DNA of 64,000 bases from Labia minor (GCA_963082975.1 OY720346.1:36297787-36361786), one strand, 5' to 3'; shown: positions 23,001 through 34,702, numbered from the stretch's first letter. Made by a program: numbers and translations. Notes: generated by a model from the sequence alone, not told the origin.

Positions 23001-23991
23001 TACACCTATCCCCCGATTTACACGGTAGATACGTTCTTGAGAAAAACGTGTAAATCGAAAATTAAAAATTTTCAAGTCAAAACCGTGTAAATCGAAAAGC
23101 TTGCAGAAAATGCATAATTTTGCTATTTAACAGTTGTGATTTTTTTCAATATTTTTAGGTGTACACAGAAATAAAAATAAAATGCATTGACAGGTTAAAA
23201 TATGTAATATATTACGGAAACACTGTTTTTTTATTTAATTACAATACATTAAACAGAAGAACAAAAAATAAAACCAAAGTGTTTTATTATCCTTCATCAC
23301 TATCAGAAATTACTCTCATTCTTTTTTTCGGAATCGAAGGTTGGAATTCACTTTCATCACTTGAAGTTATTTGTGCCGATTCGATGTTTGAAGCAGAAAT
23401 ATTTACATTCTGAGAGGTGGTAATAAAATCGGTTATTAACAATTGTGCCCATACTCGTGGTATTGCCAGCTGCAACACTCTTTCTAATTGTGTTTTCATT
23501 TGTTCTAATAGTTCTTATTGTAGCTTCGTTCATGCTATATGATTTTGCAACATCTACTACTCTATCTCCCTATCGTAAGCGATCCAAAATTTCGATTTTA
23601 GTTTCTAAAGAAATAACTTTTCTTTTAACTTCTTTCGACATTATAAGCCTATAATTTTTTTTAATTTATTTTAATTTATAATAATCTAAATTATGCACTC
23701 ACTTGTAATTTACGAATATGGATAATTAAATCTTTCTGAAACTGTGAAACTTTCACTCAAATACAATTTTCTGTAGATAAAACTTTAATTTTATGCGAAG
23801 AAATACAGACACAGTGTGCAGGTGCAGCAAGTCAGCACCAGCACATAAGCTCGGGATTCCCCGTGAGATGTGTTCAAACACAGTAGCATTTAGTAGAGTG
23901 CGGTAAAAACAAAAAAAAAAACTTATTTGGAAAACCGTGTAAAAGCGAAAACGTGTAAAACAAGTACCGTGTAAATCGGGGGATAGGTGTA
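23001..23991 (-). mobile_element. Internally deleted Tigger/pogo-type element with perfect TIRs
   Basis: TACACCTATCCCCCGATTTA (left, from 23001) and its exact complement at the right end form 27-bp perfect inverted repeats (23001-23027 and 23965-23991), including the TA target duplication. The minus strand keeps a helix-turn-helix N-terminus (23641 downward: MSKEVKRKVISLETKIEILD, then VVDVAKSYSMNEATIRTI) with an in-frame TAG between LDRLR and GDRVV. A separate frame (23499-23287) gives an acidic C-terminal tail ending PKKRMRVISDSDEG. The DDE domain is absent, so it needs a helper. Confidence 0.88.
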
Positions 23992-24223
23992 CATAAAAAT
24001 TTATATCAATAAATATTATTATTCATTGTTGTTTATATTATTAATGAAGAAATATAAATTGTAGACATATTTCATCCAGGAATATAGTCACACTAATTAA
24101 ATAAATATAATATCAGTTCTTAATTAATGTCCTAATAAACAAAATAATATTTTTTATAAATTTTATAATAATTTTAAAATTATTGAATGTTTTTTATTCT
24201 TTGAATTCTTTATCTTTGGAGAT

Positions 24224-24232
24224 TATATAAAA
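24224..24232 (+). promoter_or_regulatory. TATA box candidate for the P450 gene
   Basis: TATATAAAA lies about 90 nt before the P450 ATG. An initiator-like TATCATAT near 24249 lies about 25 nt downstream, giving a 5' leader of roughly 70 nt. The AT-rich setting limits certainty. Confidence 0.35.
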
Positions 24233-24321
24233 CTATTTGAATTTTCCTATCATATAATGACTAAATATTAGATAAGAAATTTATTTTTCAAACACTGATA
24301 GAAGAGGAAAGTGAGAAAAAA

Positions 24322-24698
24322 ATGTTTAACTTAATGTTATTTGATTATATATTAATTGTAATATCTATTTTGGGTCTCTTATATTTTTATTTAACAAAAG
24401 ATTATGGTCATTTTAAAAATAAAGGTATCGGATATAAAAAAGCCTATCCATTATTTGGATCACTGTCTAATATTATTTTTGGAAGATTTAATTTCTATGA
24501 ATTCGTTGAGAGGTAATATTTTATTTATTTATTTATTTTATTTTTTTAAAGATTAGTAAATGTACTTTTTTATTTAAGTTGCTTTAAATAAATTACAATA
24601 TAAAATAAATATAAAACTTATAGATAAATTTTCTATAATATACTCCACCTTTTCCTGGTTTCTTTACCAATTATCTATAGATCTCTCTCTCTCTCTCT

Positions 24699-24736
<38 letters not shown>

Positions 24737-27700
24737 CAACTCATTTTATAAATCTTAAAATATAATAGATTTGTTTGCTTTGTAATTAAATAAAATCTCC
24801 TTATTTATATATATTTTTTTTAATATTTAGTTTATACACTCAATCAAAGAAGGACGGTCTTTATGGTTTATATCAACAAAATAAACCAATTCTAGTATTA
24901 GGAACACAAGAACTGGTAAAGTTGGCCACTATCAAGGATTTTGAACATTTTACAGATCATAGAACATTTAATACTGGCGTTGTATTTGATAAAAACTTAT
25001 TTAATTTAAAAGGTAAATAAATTTATTTTTAAAATTATGTTATATTTTGTTACATTAACAACATAATATATTTTATTCATTCTCTGAAGATAAATATTGC
25101 ATCATTCATTTTATTTCATATAAGATAAAATTTCGAATATTAATGGATGATTATCAGTATTATAAGAATTATAATTTTACTGATTAATTTCATTGAAATT
25201 ATTTTTAGATAACAAATTGTATAAACAAATTTATTTTATCTTTATAATTATATATATACTTTATCAATTCATTATTACATATTATTTGTAAATTATTTTA
25301 TTTTTTTATTTTCTCTTTTTAATTATTGTTTTACTTATTTATCTACATAAAAAAACGCCACAAAATCTTTGCGGGACAGAGAGGGATAGATTCTTATGAC
25401 AAGTCCCCCAGGAATTTCTCTCGAGATGGTGTCTTTGAGAACGAGGTCCACCCCGTCTACGTTATTAAAATAGGGAAGATAACTGATATAAAAAATAGCT
25501 ATCTTCGATCAAGAAAATCAAGATAAAGTTTGAGAGGAACCGTTGAACTAACAATATAACACCTTTACTTCGCTTGGACGGCAACCAAATTGATAGGCCT
25601 TGTCCTTCGTAGGATGTAAAAAGTTTTTAATTAATTATATGACCCTCAATATCTAGATCATTCAGTTATATAATAAATAATAAAATCAAAAATAAACAAA
25701 TATTTTGAATATGTAACTAATAAATATATTTAATTGTATAATATTAATACTATCTCTGATTAAGAAATAACGTATTTAAACGTAGTTATGAATTAAATAT
25801 AAATATATACACATATTAACAATAATTTTGTATTTTAACTGTTTTAGGTCAACGTTGGAAGAATATGCGATCCACCTTAAGTCCTGCATTCACATCTTCA
25901 AAATTGCATTATATTTTTGATTTAATTAATAATTGTGCACAAAATATTGATAATTATCTAATACAAGAAAGTCTTAAGCAAAAAAATAATGGAAATAAAG
26001 GCATTGATTTTTTTTAAAAACTATGATAAATATTATAACAATAAAGAAATAATATAAATTTTAATATTAATTTTATGTAGTTTTTTTAAAATATAAGATT
26101 AATTTATTCTAAATTAATTTTATAGATATTATAATAAAACAAGAAATGAAGGAATTTTTCACAAGATTTACAAATGATGCAATTGCAACAACAGCATTTG
26201 GAATTGAAGTAGATTCGTTAGCTGATCCAGAAAATGAGTTTTTTTTAATGGGAAAAGATTTAACCAATATATTTGGTGGTTTTCGATGGATGAAATTTTT
26301 AGTGGCTCTTTTTAGTGAACGCTTATTTAAGGTATCTATCAACTATCTACTAGTTTAAGATTAATTTTTTTTTGTTTCCTTCTTTCTCATAAATGAAAAA
26401 CCCCACAATAATCCAATTATATTTATATAAATATATTTTATCAAATTTTAGCTCTTATTTGACAAACAATTTTTAAGCCCTAAAGCAATTGATTATTTTA
26501 GTCAAGTTGTGCAGGACAATTTAAAGAGAAGACGTAATGAGATTATATTTCGACCTGATATTATTCAACTTTTATTGGAAGCTCAAGCAACCAAAGAGAA
26601 TTCAGAAGGTAAAAGTGATTTAAAATTATTATTATAAAACAAGTAAAATTATATATTATAAATGCCTAGATACATAATATATTGTAAGGAGAGATGTCGC
26701 CAACTGGGGGGGGGGGGATGGCTAGTCGGTCTTTATAAGGGGAAGGAGGAAAGGGAAAATAGAAAGCAAGTGTTAAGCGCCAGCTAATTTTTCTAAATTA
26801 GCAAAAGGAAGGAAGAAAGGAAAGAATTGATGAAAAGGAGAGGAAAGAGATTATAATAAATTTATAGTAGAAGGGGAAGAAAGTTAGACAATGTCTTCTT
26901 AATATCGAAATGTATTTACAAAATAAATATTATTAGGAATATAATCATATCAATTATATACAATTAAATTAAATACAATTAAATGGGAAGGGAAATTATC
27001 GTAAGATAATTTCAGGACCTGAAGGGAAATATGATGGAAAACTAGCCTATTTCCTTTTAATCAAAATATTCCTTAAAATAAGAAATAATTTAAATTCCTA
27101 CTTTCAGTTATAAGATCGGAGTGTATTTCGATTTATTATGAATTGTTATCAGTTCGGGAAATTAATCGTAAGGGATGGTTTCCATCCGTTCATGAGAAAG
27201 TCTCGGGCAGGGCTCGTTTCCGGACTTGTCTTTTTAGGACGGTGGGTGTCCCTTTTTCCCATTGGCTTAATCATGTCATTTGTTTATAAAATCGACCAAT
27301 AATGTAATTGTTTTCATTTGGTTTTCACCCTACTTGGAGTAACCGTTGTTTATAGGCGCAGTCCAAAATTGGCACAGAGGCAGAAAAACCCGTTTTTTTG
27401 TAGAAAAGACATGGATCCATCTGTGTTTGGAGGGGGAAAAAGTCGGTAAATTCAACCTAAGTTAAAGACCGTAAAATCTAAAGTTAAGGGAGTGGAAAAA
27501 GGTGGAGCTTAGCTTTTTCCCTTTGTACCAATTTTGGACTACGCCCATTGGCGACAAATTTGAGAAAGGTTGGGCGGATTTAATGAAAAAAAAAGAGATG
27601 GCTTCCCTCTTTCAATATTTATATTTATATACATATTGAGGACGTTTTTTAGATTTTACTGATGACGATATTATTGCACAGGCAATTCTATTTTTCTTTG

Positions 27701-28236
27701 CTGGATTTGATACAATATCAACAACATTAGCACTTGCTGTACATCAATTAGCTGAATATCCTGATATTCAAGAAAAATTACATCAGGAAATTGATGAGAA
27801 ATTAAAAGAGAATAATGGTCAAATCAGTTATGATATTTTAATGAAAGATTTGACGTATATGGACATGGTATTAAATGGTAAGAAATAATTACATATATTT
27901 AAATATACATATATTACATTGGTACATTATTCTTTTTTCTTTGAAATGAGTAAAAAGCAATTTTTATAATAGATTCGTTGAAAAGGGAGAGGTAAGTAAG
28001 GAGATACCAAAGAACGATAGTAATTTTTAATTATTTCCAAAAATTTAACAAATATTGAAAATGTTTTATGAAACAATTTGTAGAGAAATTTATTCTACAA
28101 ATTTCATCTCTAACTCATGCAAATTTTTGTTAAACTTTAAATATTCAAGATAAATAGTAATAAAAAGTAAAATTGCCATATTTCATAAAATATCAAAAAT
28201 TATTTTATAGTGAATTATATAATACACATTTCATCT

Positions 28237-28273
<37 letters not shown>

Positions 28274-29863
28274 ATACTTTTTGTACAATCATGTAAGGTG
28301 TTGACCTGTTCTTCGATTTTGGCCTACGAGAAAATACATAAATAATAAATTTATAATAATTTAAATTTAATAATTCATTTAAATGTTTTGTTAAATTTTT
28401 CAAATTAATTTATTTTATTAATTTATTTCTTCTATTTTAATTTAAATTTAATTTAAATGAGAAAATCTTCAAGAGGTGGTCGATGTTATATCGCCTCTCT
28501 CCTATAAATTTAAAATTAACTTTATAATAAAAATAATGTATTTAAAAATTTCAACGATGAGAGGGAATCATATCGAATTTTAATATTCTTTGTTTCAAAG
28601 ATTTTTGAATTAGTATAATACATTAGAAAAATTAACTATATTTTTTTTATTTATTAATTTTTATTTTATTATATTTTATTTTATTTAATAATTGTGAATT
28701 ATTTCTATTTTTTAAATAATCTAATTTTTTATTTAATTCTTCAATTTTGTTTATCTTATTATCTATTAATTTGACTAAAAATTTTCAATTCACTTAAGAC
28801 TTTGTTATATTTATTATATTATAACGTTTTCTCAACTTCACTTGGCGTCTGACTCTCTGACTGTTCGATTTTTCATCTTTAAAATGAGATAGACTTTTGA
28901 AAATATTTATAGATATTTCAATCGATACCTAGAAGGTATAGAAGAAATATAATTGAATTATAATTAATTAATTGTAATTAATTATCGATTAATTACTTTT
29001 AATAACTAACTTCTTTTGTATTGATTAATTTTTTTTCAACGGATTCTGAAGCATAAATATTGATTTCAGGATAGATTTTCATTTTGAATGTAATTAAGAT
29101 TATTTTATAGCATTAAAATTAATGATAAATTATTATTAATCAGGTTTTGTGCCAATGAAGAGGGGGGTTTCCCCTCAAATGGCATAAATAAAAGATCTTT
29201 TTTTATATATATCCCTAAGAGAAAAATACAACAAAGCATTGACTTTTTTTTTGAAGACAATATAAGTACAAACAATATTCTATATACATTTATGAAATCT
29301 CATATTAATAAAAATTATTTTTTTATAAATATAATATTTTTAATTTTAGAAACACAACGGCGATTCCCCGTCTTGGCTTTTGTTGATCGTGTATGTACAA
29401 AACAATATAAATTTCCATCAACTGATAATAGACCAGAGTATATAATAAAACCTGGTGAACAAATATGGATACCTATTTATGGATTTCATCGTGATAAAGA
29501 ATTTTTTCCCGAACCTGACAAATTAATACCAGACCGATGGAAAGATGAATCCCAACATAATCTAAATGTATTTATGCCATTTGGAATCGGACCACGAATG
29601 TGCATCGGTATGTCATTTGAATTTTTTAATGTTCACTTTAAATTTTTAAATAATTTTTTTAATTAATAATTTTAATTAATTTTTCTTTTACCTTTTTAGC
29701 TAATAGATTCGCACGAATGGAAACTAAATTAGCTTTATTATATACATTAAAACATTTTAAAATAATTTTTATTGATAAAACCGTGCATCCTATTCAATTT
29801 AAAACACGAGGATTCTCAGTACAAAATACAAATGGTTATTGGTTAGGTTTAACACCAAGATAA
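24322..29863 (+). CDS. Cytochrome P450, CYP3 clan (CYP9-like), 8 exons, 511 aa
   Basis: Haem-thiolate monooxygenase of the ER membrane; the clan oxidises xenobiotics and endogenous lipids using P450 reductase. Exons: 24322-24512, 24831-25012, 25848-26000, 26126-26331, 26452-26608, 27653-27877, 29350-29607, 29700-29863. Phases join throughout (1536 nt, usual length). Features: N-terminal hydrophobic anchor (LIVISILGLLYFYL); GQRWKNMRSTLSPAF (helix C region); FTRFTNDAIATTAFG; I-helix AGFDT (313-317); ExxR as ETQR (372-375); PDRW; haem loop PFGIGPRMCI with ligand Cys456, followed by Ala458 where Gly is commoner. AGFDT rather than AGFET favours CYP9 over CYP6. Intron 3 needs a GC donor (AAAG|GC at 26000/26001); without splicing there the frame stops a few codons later. 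Introns 2 and 5 contain repeat insertions. The exact subfamily is unknown. Confidence 0.9.
24681..24732. repeat. (CT)n(TA)n microsatellite in P450 intron 1
   Basis: A CT run (about 24681-24701) passes directly into a TA run to 24732. Confidence 0.9.
25345..25635. repeat. Anonymous GC-richer insertion in P450 intron 2
   Basis: About 290 bp differ in composition from the AT-rich intron and end in AAAAAGTTTTTAATT. A 66-codon frame shows no recognisable motif. Probably a transposon fragment; family unknown. Confidence 0.35.
27352..27549. repeat. Small inverted-repeat element in P450 intron 5
   Basis: GGCGCAGTCCAAAATTGG (27355-27372) faces CCAATTTTGGACTACGCCC (27528-27546), an inverted repeat of about 18 bp with one difference. 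This is the structure of a roughly 200-bp MITE. No target duplication is convincing. A wider GTCGCCAA/TTGGCGAC pair (about 26697 and 27548) may mark an older, larger element containing it. Confidence 0.5.
28242..28267. repeat. (AT)n microsatellite in P450 intron 6
   Basis: Uninterrupted alternating TA of about 26 nt. Confidence 0.85.
28803..28950 (+). repeat. Dispersed repeat R2, copy in P450 intron 6
   Basis: ACGTTTTCTCAACTTCACTT and GAGATAGACTTTTGAAAAT recur elsewhere: the first inverted at about 31435-31485, the second at about 42060-42130. No coding capacity and no defined ends. Confidence 0.5.
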
Positions 29864-29883
29864 TCTTAAAATAAATTTTTATG

Positions 29884-29889
29884 AATAAA
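29884..29889 (+). terminator. Polyadenylation signal of the P450 gene
   Basis: AATAAA 21 nt after the stop codon TAA (29861-29863); the closest canonical signal. Confidence 0.6.
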
Positions 29890-30250
29890 ATGAATCCATT
29901 AATATTAGGTTCTTTTTATAATTATGTCTTTAATGCATTAATTTTAATATTTACATATTTTTTAACTAAAAGACAAAAAAAAATATGAGAATGGAACAAC
30001 GGAAGAACAATCGGTCAAAAGCTGAAGGACAAAAATTTTTATCATCTTCACTGAACCTCAAAATATTTTTTTGAAATTTTAAATTCATGAGACTAACTTA
30101 AAAAATAATAATACCTACACTTTCTAATATTAAATCATGAATAAAAATAAAATAAAAAAATGGCAGAAATATTATTTCTTTATGGATTTCGATATATAAT
30201 CATCAGAAATATACTGATACCAACTAAATTTCCTTACCCATCTATCGTCT
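29890..30250. other. Intergenic spacer
   Basis: AT-rich; no feature recognised. Confidence 0.5.
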
Positions 30251-30254
30251 AGTA

Positions 30255-30531
30255 CAGTGGTGCGCAACCTATCATCATTTGCGACCCCCATTTTTTTGAA
30301 AAAAATTGTCGCGACCCCTGAGTAGATAGTAAAGATTTTTTTAATCGTTAAGAAAGTTGGTTACCTACGTGAAGATTTTTATTAGTACGATACTTAGAAA
30401 AACGTTAATTGATATCGTTTACGAGCGCGCTATATTTTTTATTGTTATATAAAGTTCTTTAAATTTGGCGACTCTGAAAATTTTTCTCGCGGCCCCTCTG
30501 AGAGTCGCGACCCACGGGATGCGCACCACTG
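30255..30531. mobile_element. hAT MITE (family H1), 277 bp
   Basis: Ends CAGTGGTGCGCAACC and GGATGCGCACCACTG are inverted repeats of hAT type. Subterminal GCGACCCC and TCGCGACCC also mirror each other. The flanking 8-mers do not match convincingly, so the insertion is old. The body matches the inverted copy at 34057-34702. Confidence 0.8.
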
Positions 30532-30595
30532 TTCTGAATCACTATATCCTATTTCATCAATTATTTCTATCTAACTCTCTGCGCCTTTGGAATTT

Positions 30596-30830
30596 TAAAT
30601 TCTTTGATAATTATTACCCTTTGTGATTTCAGAATCTAAGTATTTAATTTTTTCTATATTTTCAAATTCTACGTTTTGTACATTAAGATTTTGTGTGTTA
30701 ATACTATTCCTCTCCGCTACTAATTATTTTTTCTTAGCCCTATTAATTTGGAAATCAAGCTCTTTTCCAGCGTCTATTAAGTTTTCTACGCTAACTTTAT
30801 TTGCATTTACCAAATATTATTTCATAGATT
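30596..30830 (-). mobile_element. LINE family A fragment
   Basis: The minus strand encodes LVAERNSINTQ-like and QNVEFENIEKIKYL-like segments, matching the copy at 16113-16975. It is short and degraded, with no intact frame. Confidence 0.7.
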
Positions 30831-30899
30831 CCCACATTTAATCCTTCCAAATAAATAACACTTTGTGTTTAAATTTGTATAGACAAATTTATAAATAAA

Positions 30900-31960
30900 T
30901 TGATTTATAAAGTTTAAACTTTTAAAATTAAATTTACCTTTGCAAAAAATTTCTTTCCAATTAAATTTAATTCAAGTTTACTATTTCATTTTTTCTTCTT
31001 GAACAGATTATATAAAATAATATAAATATAAAAAAAATTTATAAAATAACGTTTTTAAAAGCGCCTAATGTTTTTAGTTGAATATGAAGCAATTCATCCA
31101 TAAACTTTGTCAGGCTTTAGTCCTTTGGAAAAACGTTATTTTATAAAAAATTTTTATATATGTAATATTGAGAGAAAAGGACCAAAATCAATTCTAAAAC
31201 AAAGTTTTTATTTACAATTATGTACATATTAATAATAATAATAACATATCTTACCTAAAACAAAGAATAGATTAATAAGCCCTTTTATCCTATATAAAGA
31301 TATTTTATATTTTATTTTAAATAAACACAATTATATATAATGTAGTTATTTTATATAGATAAACATAAGATAAACAAAGATCACACTGATAATATTATAT
31401 AGGATTATAGGATATTCAATTTGTCAAAAGAGCGAACAGACAGAGAGACAGACGCCAAGTGAAGTTGAGAAAAACGTTATAATATAAAAACAAGACAATA
31501 TAGCACAGTTTTTGAATGTTATTGAGTAAAAAGAATTCTACTTCATCCTCAACCCACAATGGGGTTATTTCACTCTTTTAAATCCTCCAGGTTCAATTTT
31601 ATATATGTATATATCAGAATCAACATTATAATTCAAAAAATCTGGAGTGTCTTCAATCGTCTATCTCGCAAATTTGAATTGGATTAATCAACACAAATAT
31701 TATATATTTAAATTAAATTTAATTAATTGAATTATAAATTAAAATTAATATATAATATTTATTAAATCAGTGCGTGTTGATGACACCACATAACGTCCTG
31801 GCGCGTGATTTGCAGTATTAAAAAATTAATTCCGGTACTTTCAGCGATTCAATCAAGCTGAAAATATATATATAGCAGTTTTATACAATTTTTATTCATG
31901 TGAAAAACTATCAAAAATATATATTTATTTTTACGGCCAGTTTAGAGGAAAAAATAATAT
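30900..31960. other. Intergenic AT-rich DNA
   Basis: No gene seen. About 31435-31485 carries an inverted piece of repeat R2 (CGCCAAGTGAAGTTGAGAAA). Confidence 0.5.
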
Positions 31961-31969
31961 AAACGTGGT

Positions 31970-33215
31970 AGGCAATGACTTATAGGCACTAAAAATCTTT
32001 AAAATAGGCAGGCAACTAAGCACTAAAAATTATTAAAATAGGCACTTAAAAAGGCATTTTAAAACCAAAGTGAAACTTGAAAATAATAGTGAAATATTGA
32101 GTGAAATTTTAAAATATGTTTATTGGCATGTTTATTTGTTTAAATATTTGGCATTACAATTTATTATTATGTATTTTTCAAGATTCTCAATGGTAAAAGA
32201 TGCTCTATTTCTCTATTATCTGAAAGAATTGTTTTATATATTGAAAATGTGCGTTCAACTTATCAAGAGGTTAATTTTAAATTAGCCATTTTAGATGGTA
32301 TTAAATTTTCTTCTTCTTTACATCTATACCCTCCTAAATTCCTGGCTAATCTTTCTATTATTGTCCAACCAGGATTCCGCTTCATTATATTCTCAATTTT
32401 TTTAGTGAGATCGGAGGCAATAGGACCAGGTGCTTTTTTGATATTTTCTTGAAATCTCTAGAATATTTTTACAGACTCAGTCAAAGAGAGATTTCTTGTT
32501 TCTAATTCTGTAATGGTTACAGGGATATTATTAAAATTACACTTTATATATGCTAAATTAGATGTAAAATTACTGCCGAAATAAGAGTTCTTTGGTTGAT
32601 TTTGGTTTCGGCATTGCTTGTCTCTTACAAATTTGACTTACTGGTTGCAATGAGAATAGTTTAGGTGAATTCCCCAAAATAGGTTTTAATTTGTTCATCT
32701 AGCCCAGAGGTTCTCAAAGTGGTCTATATCGACCCCCACGGGTCTATGGCAGCCTACAATAATGGGTCTACGGCAGCGAATAAAAAATTTGGGAGACCAT
32801 GAAATGAATTTGGGGGTCTACGTTAGTGGATCTCAAGACTATTTACTTACATTGTACTATCTTAGAATTCAATATGCCTCTAAAAAAAAGTAAAATTTTT
32901 TTACAAAAAATCAATTCTACCTAAAACATGGCAAGTGGTCTACGACACAAAAAAGTTTGAGAACCTATGATCTAGCTCTAGCCGCTAAGTGGCGACGAGT
33001 CGACCTGGCCCGGCAAATGATGATTTCAAAATATTTTCTTGATTATTCAAAAAAAATTTTAAATTTAGGTTATGTAGCGCTCGTAAATAATGAAAATTGG
33101 CTTTTAGAACTTAAAATAGGCACTAAAAAAGGTATTTATAGATGAAATAGGCACTAAAACCCATTATCTGCCAAAATAGTCATTATAGGAACTAACAAAT
33201 GCCTATTTTTTTCAG
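31970..33215 (-). mobile_element. Degraded hAT-family transposon with transposase relic
   Basis: Repeated AGGCACTAAAA motifs mark both flanks (about 31985-32050 and 33115-33190). The minus strand of about 32290-32110 reads KLTS, two stops, then VERTFSIYKTILSDNRE. This is the hAT C-terminal signature (T-S-V-D-V-E-R-x-F-S-x-Y-K). Further upstream on the same strand (32660-32290) are degraded segments such as PGPIASDLTKKIENIMKRNP. Many stops make it a pseudogene. A younger hAT MITE (32705-32969) has landed within it. Confidence 0.65.
32705..32969. mobile_element. hAT MITE, 265 bp
   Basis: Ends CAGAGGTTCTCAAA and TTTGAGAACCTATG are inverted repeats of the hAT consensus type. They are flanked by ATCTAGCC (32697-32704) and ATCTAGCT (32970-32977), an 8-bp target duplication with one difference. 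No coding capacity. Confidence 0.88.
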
Positions 33216-33268
33216 AATTTTATGAAACGTATACATATCATATTGGCCTAAATTTTTAGCCATAAATT

Positions 33269-33945
33269 AAATAAGTTGACCTGTGGCCAGGTCCAAACCG
33301 ACCGACGGTTTGAAGTAAATTAATTAGCAGCTACAGGAACAATTTCAAATAATTTTAATATATCTATTAATGTAATAAAAACAGATATGGATACATAAAT
33401 AATAAATATAAACATTTTTAATTTTATTTTATTTATAATATATATGCAAGACCAGGCTGTGACGTCATGAATGGCTGGATGACGTCATATAATTTTAAAT
33501 CAAGAAAAAACTAATAAATATGATTTTCCCGAGGATAAAACCAATACAAAGTGTATGATTCGTGGCGATATATAAAAAAATATTCTCATGTGAAATTTGG
33601 TGTGAAATAACCCTTCCCTTCCTATCGTCGAGCGCTAATACTACCATTTCCGGTTTCCGGATTTGCACCAAAAGTTGATCAATTCATCCCACTGATGCAT
33701 TAAGTAAATATACCAAATTTCATCAAAATCGGTTGAGCCGTTCAGGCTGTACACATCTATACGGACGGACAGACGGACAGACGGACAGACGGACGGACAG
33801 ACGGACGGACAGACGGACGGACAGACATCATGCTAAAAATACTTTTTTCTGTTTAGAAAATGCATGATTCGTGGAGATATGTAAAAATCTCCACATGTGA
33901 AATTTGGTGTGAAAACAATACCTCCCTTACTATCGTCGGTCGGTA
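33269..33945 (-). repeat. Dispersed repeat family R1, copy 3 (inverted)
   Basis: Begins AAATAAGTTGACCTGTGGCC and ends CTATCGTCGGTCGGT, the reverse complement of copies 1 and 4. It contains a GGAC/AGAC tetranucleotide array (about 33765-33827) next to CCAAATTTCATCAAAATCGG. Non-coding. Confidence 0.8.
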
Positions 33946-34056
33946 AAAAGGCAAATAGGGAGAAAACTACGAATTATTAATAATGCCCGTGAATCAAATT
34001 TCATTATTCTAGCTCAAACTGATTTTACGTACTCTTGTCTACACACAGACACACAC

Positions 34057-34702
34057 AGAGGGGTCGCGAGAAAAGATTTCAGGGTCGCCAAATTTAAAGA
34101 ACTTTATATAACAATAAAAAATAAAGCGCGCTCATAAACGATGTCAATCAACGTTTTTCTAAGTAACGTACTAATAAAAATCTTCATGTAGATCATGCTT
34201 GTCTAAAGTGCGGCCCAAACGCAAATTATGAAAATATTTAAATTTCCTCATTTCTACTAAAAAAAAATAATGTTTGCAATATTTTTCATGTTCATTTATA
34301 ATTTTATAAATATATCTAATTCAAATAAAAAAATTATAATAAAAAGAAGTTATTTTATTTTAATAAAACTATATATACAGTAAAACCTCTCTATAAGGAC
34401 ATTCTCAAAACACTGTTAAAAACAATTTTTATTGTGAATAAAAATGAATAAATTATTAGACGTGTACTTATAGAGAAGTTTTACTGTAGTTAATTTTATT
34501 TCCATTTGTTGAAAAAATATTTATGTGCGGTCCAGCATATTTTTCTTTTTGCAATGTGGCCCTTGAATGGTCATAGACACCCATGATGTAGATAAACTAA
34601 CTTCCTTAAAGATTAAAAAAAATCTCTACTATCTACTCAGGGGTCTCGACATTTTTTTCAAAAAAATGGAAGTCGTAAATGAAGATAGGTTGCGCACCAC
34701 TG
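34057..34702 (-). mobile_element. hAT MITE family H1, inverted copy, interrupted
   Basis: Reverse-complement relative of 30255-30531: GTCGCGAGAAAA, CCAAATTTAAAGAACTTTAT, ACGTTTTTCTAAGTA and the terminal GGTTGCGCACCACTG are shared. The left tip is truncated. A second element occupies 34194-34585. Confidence 0.8.
34194..34585. mobile_element. hAT MITE nested in the H1 MITE, 392 bp
   Basis: Ends CATGCTTGTCTAAAGTGCGG and GGTCATAGACACCCATG form imperfect hAT-type inverted repeats. An exact 8-bp duplication ATGTAGAT (34186-34193 and 34586-34593) flanks it. The uninterrupted H1 copy at 30255 shows the empty-site arrangement. GGCCC motifs lie near both ends. Confidence 0.9.

Noticed and set aside
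25326-25526. 66-codon frame in P450 intron 2 as an extra exon
   Set aside because: Exons 2 and 3 join in phase without it, and its peptide does not resemble any P450 segment.
30623-30841. 72-codon plus frame
   Set aside because: Antisense of a LINE family A fragment.
33765-33827. GGAC/AGAC array as an independent satellite
   Set aside because: The same array occurs at the same place in another copy of repeat R1 (43276-43324), so it is an internal part of that element.
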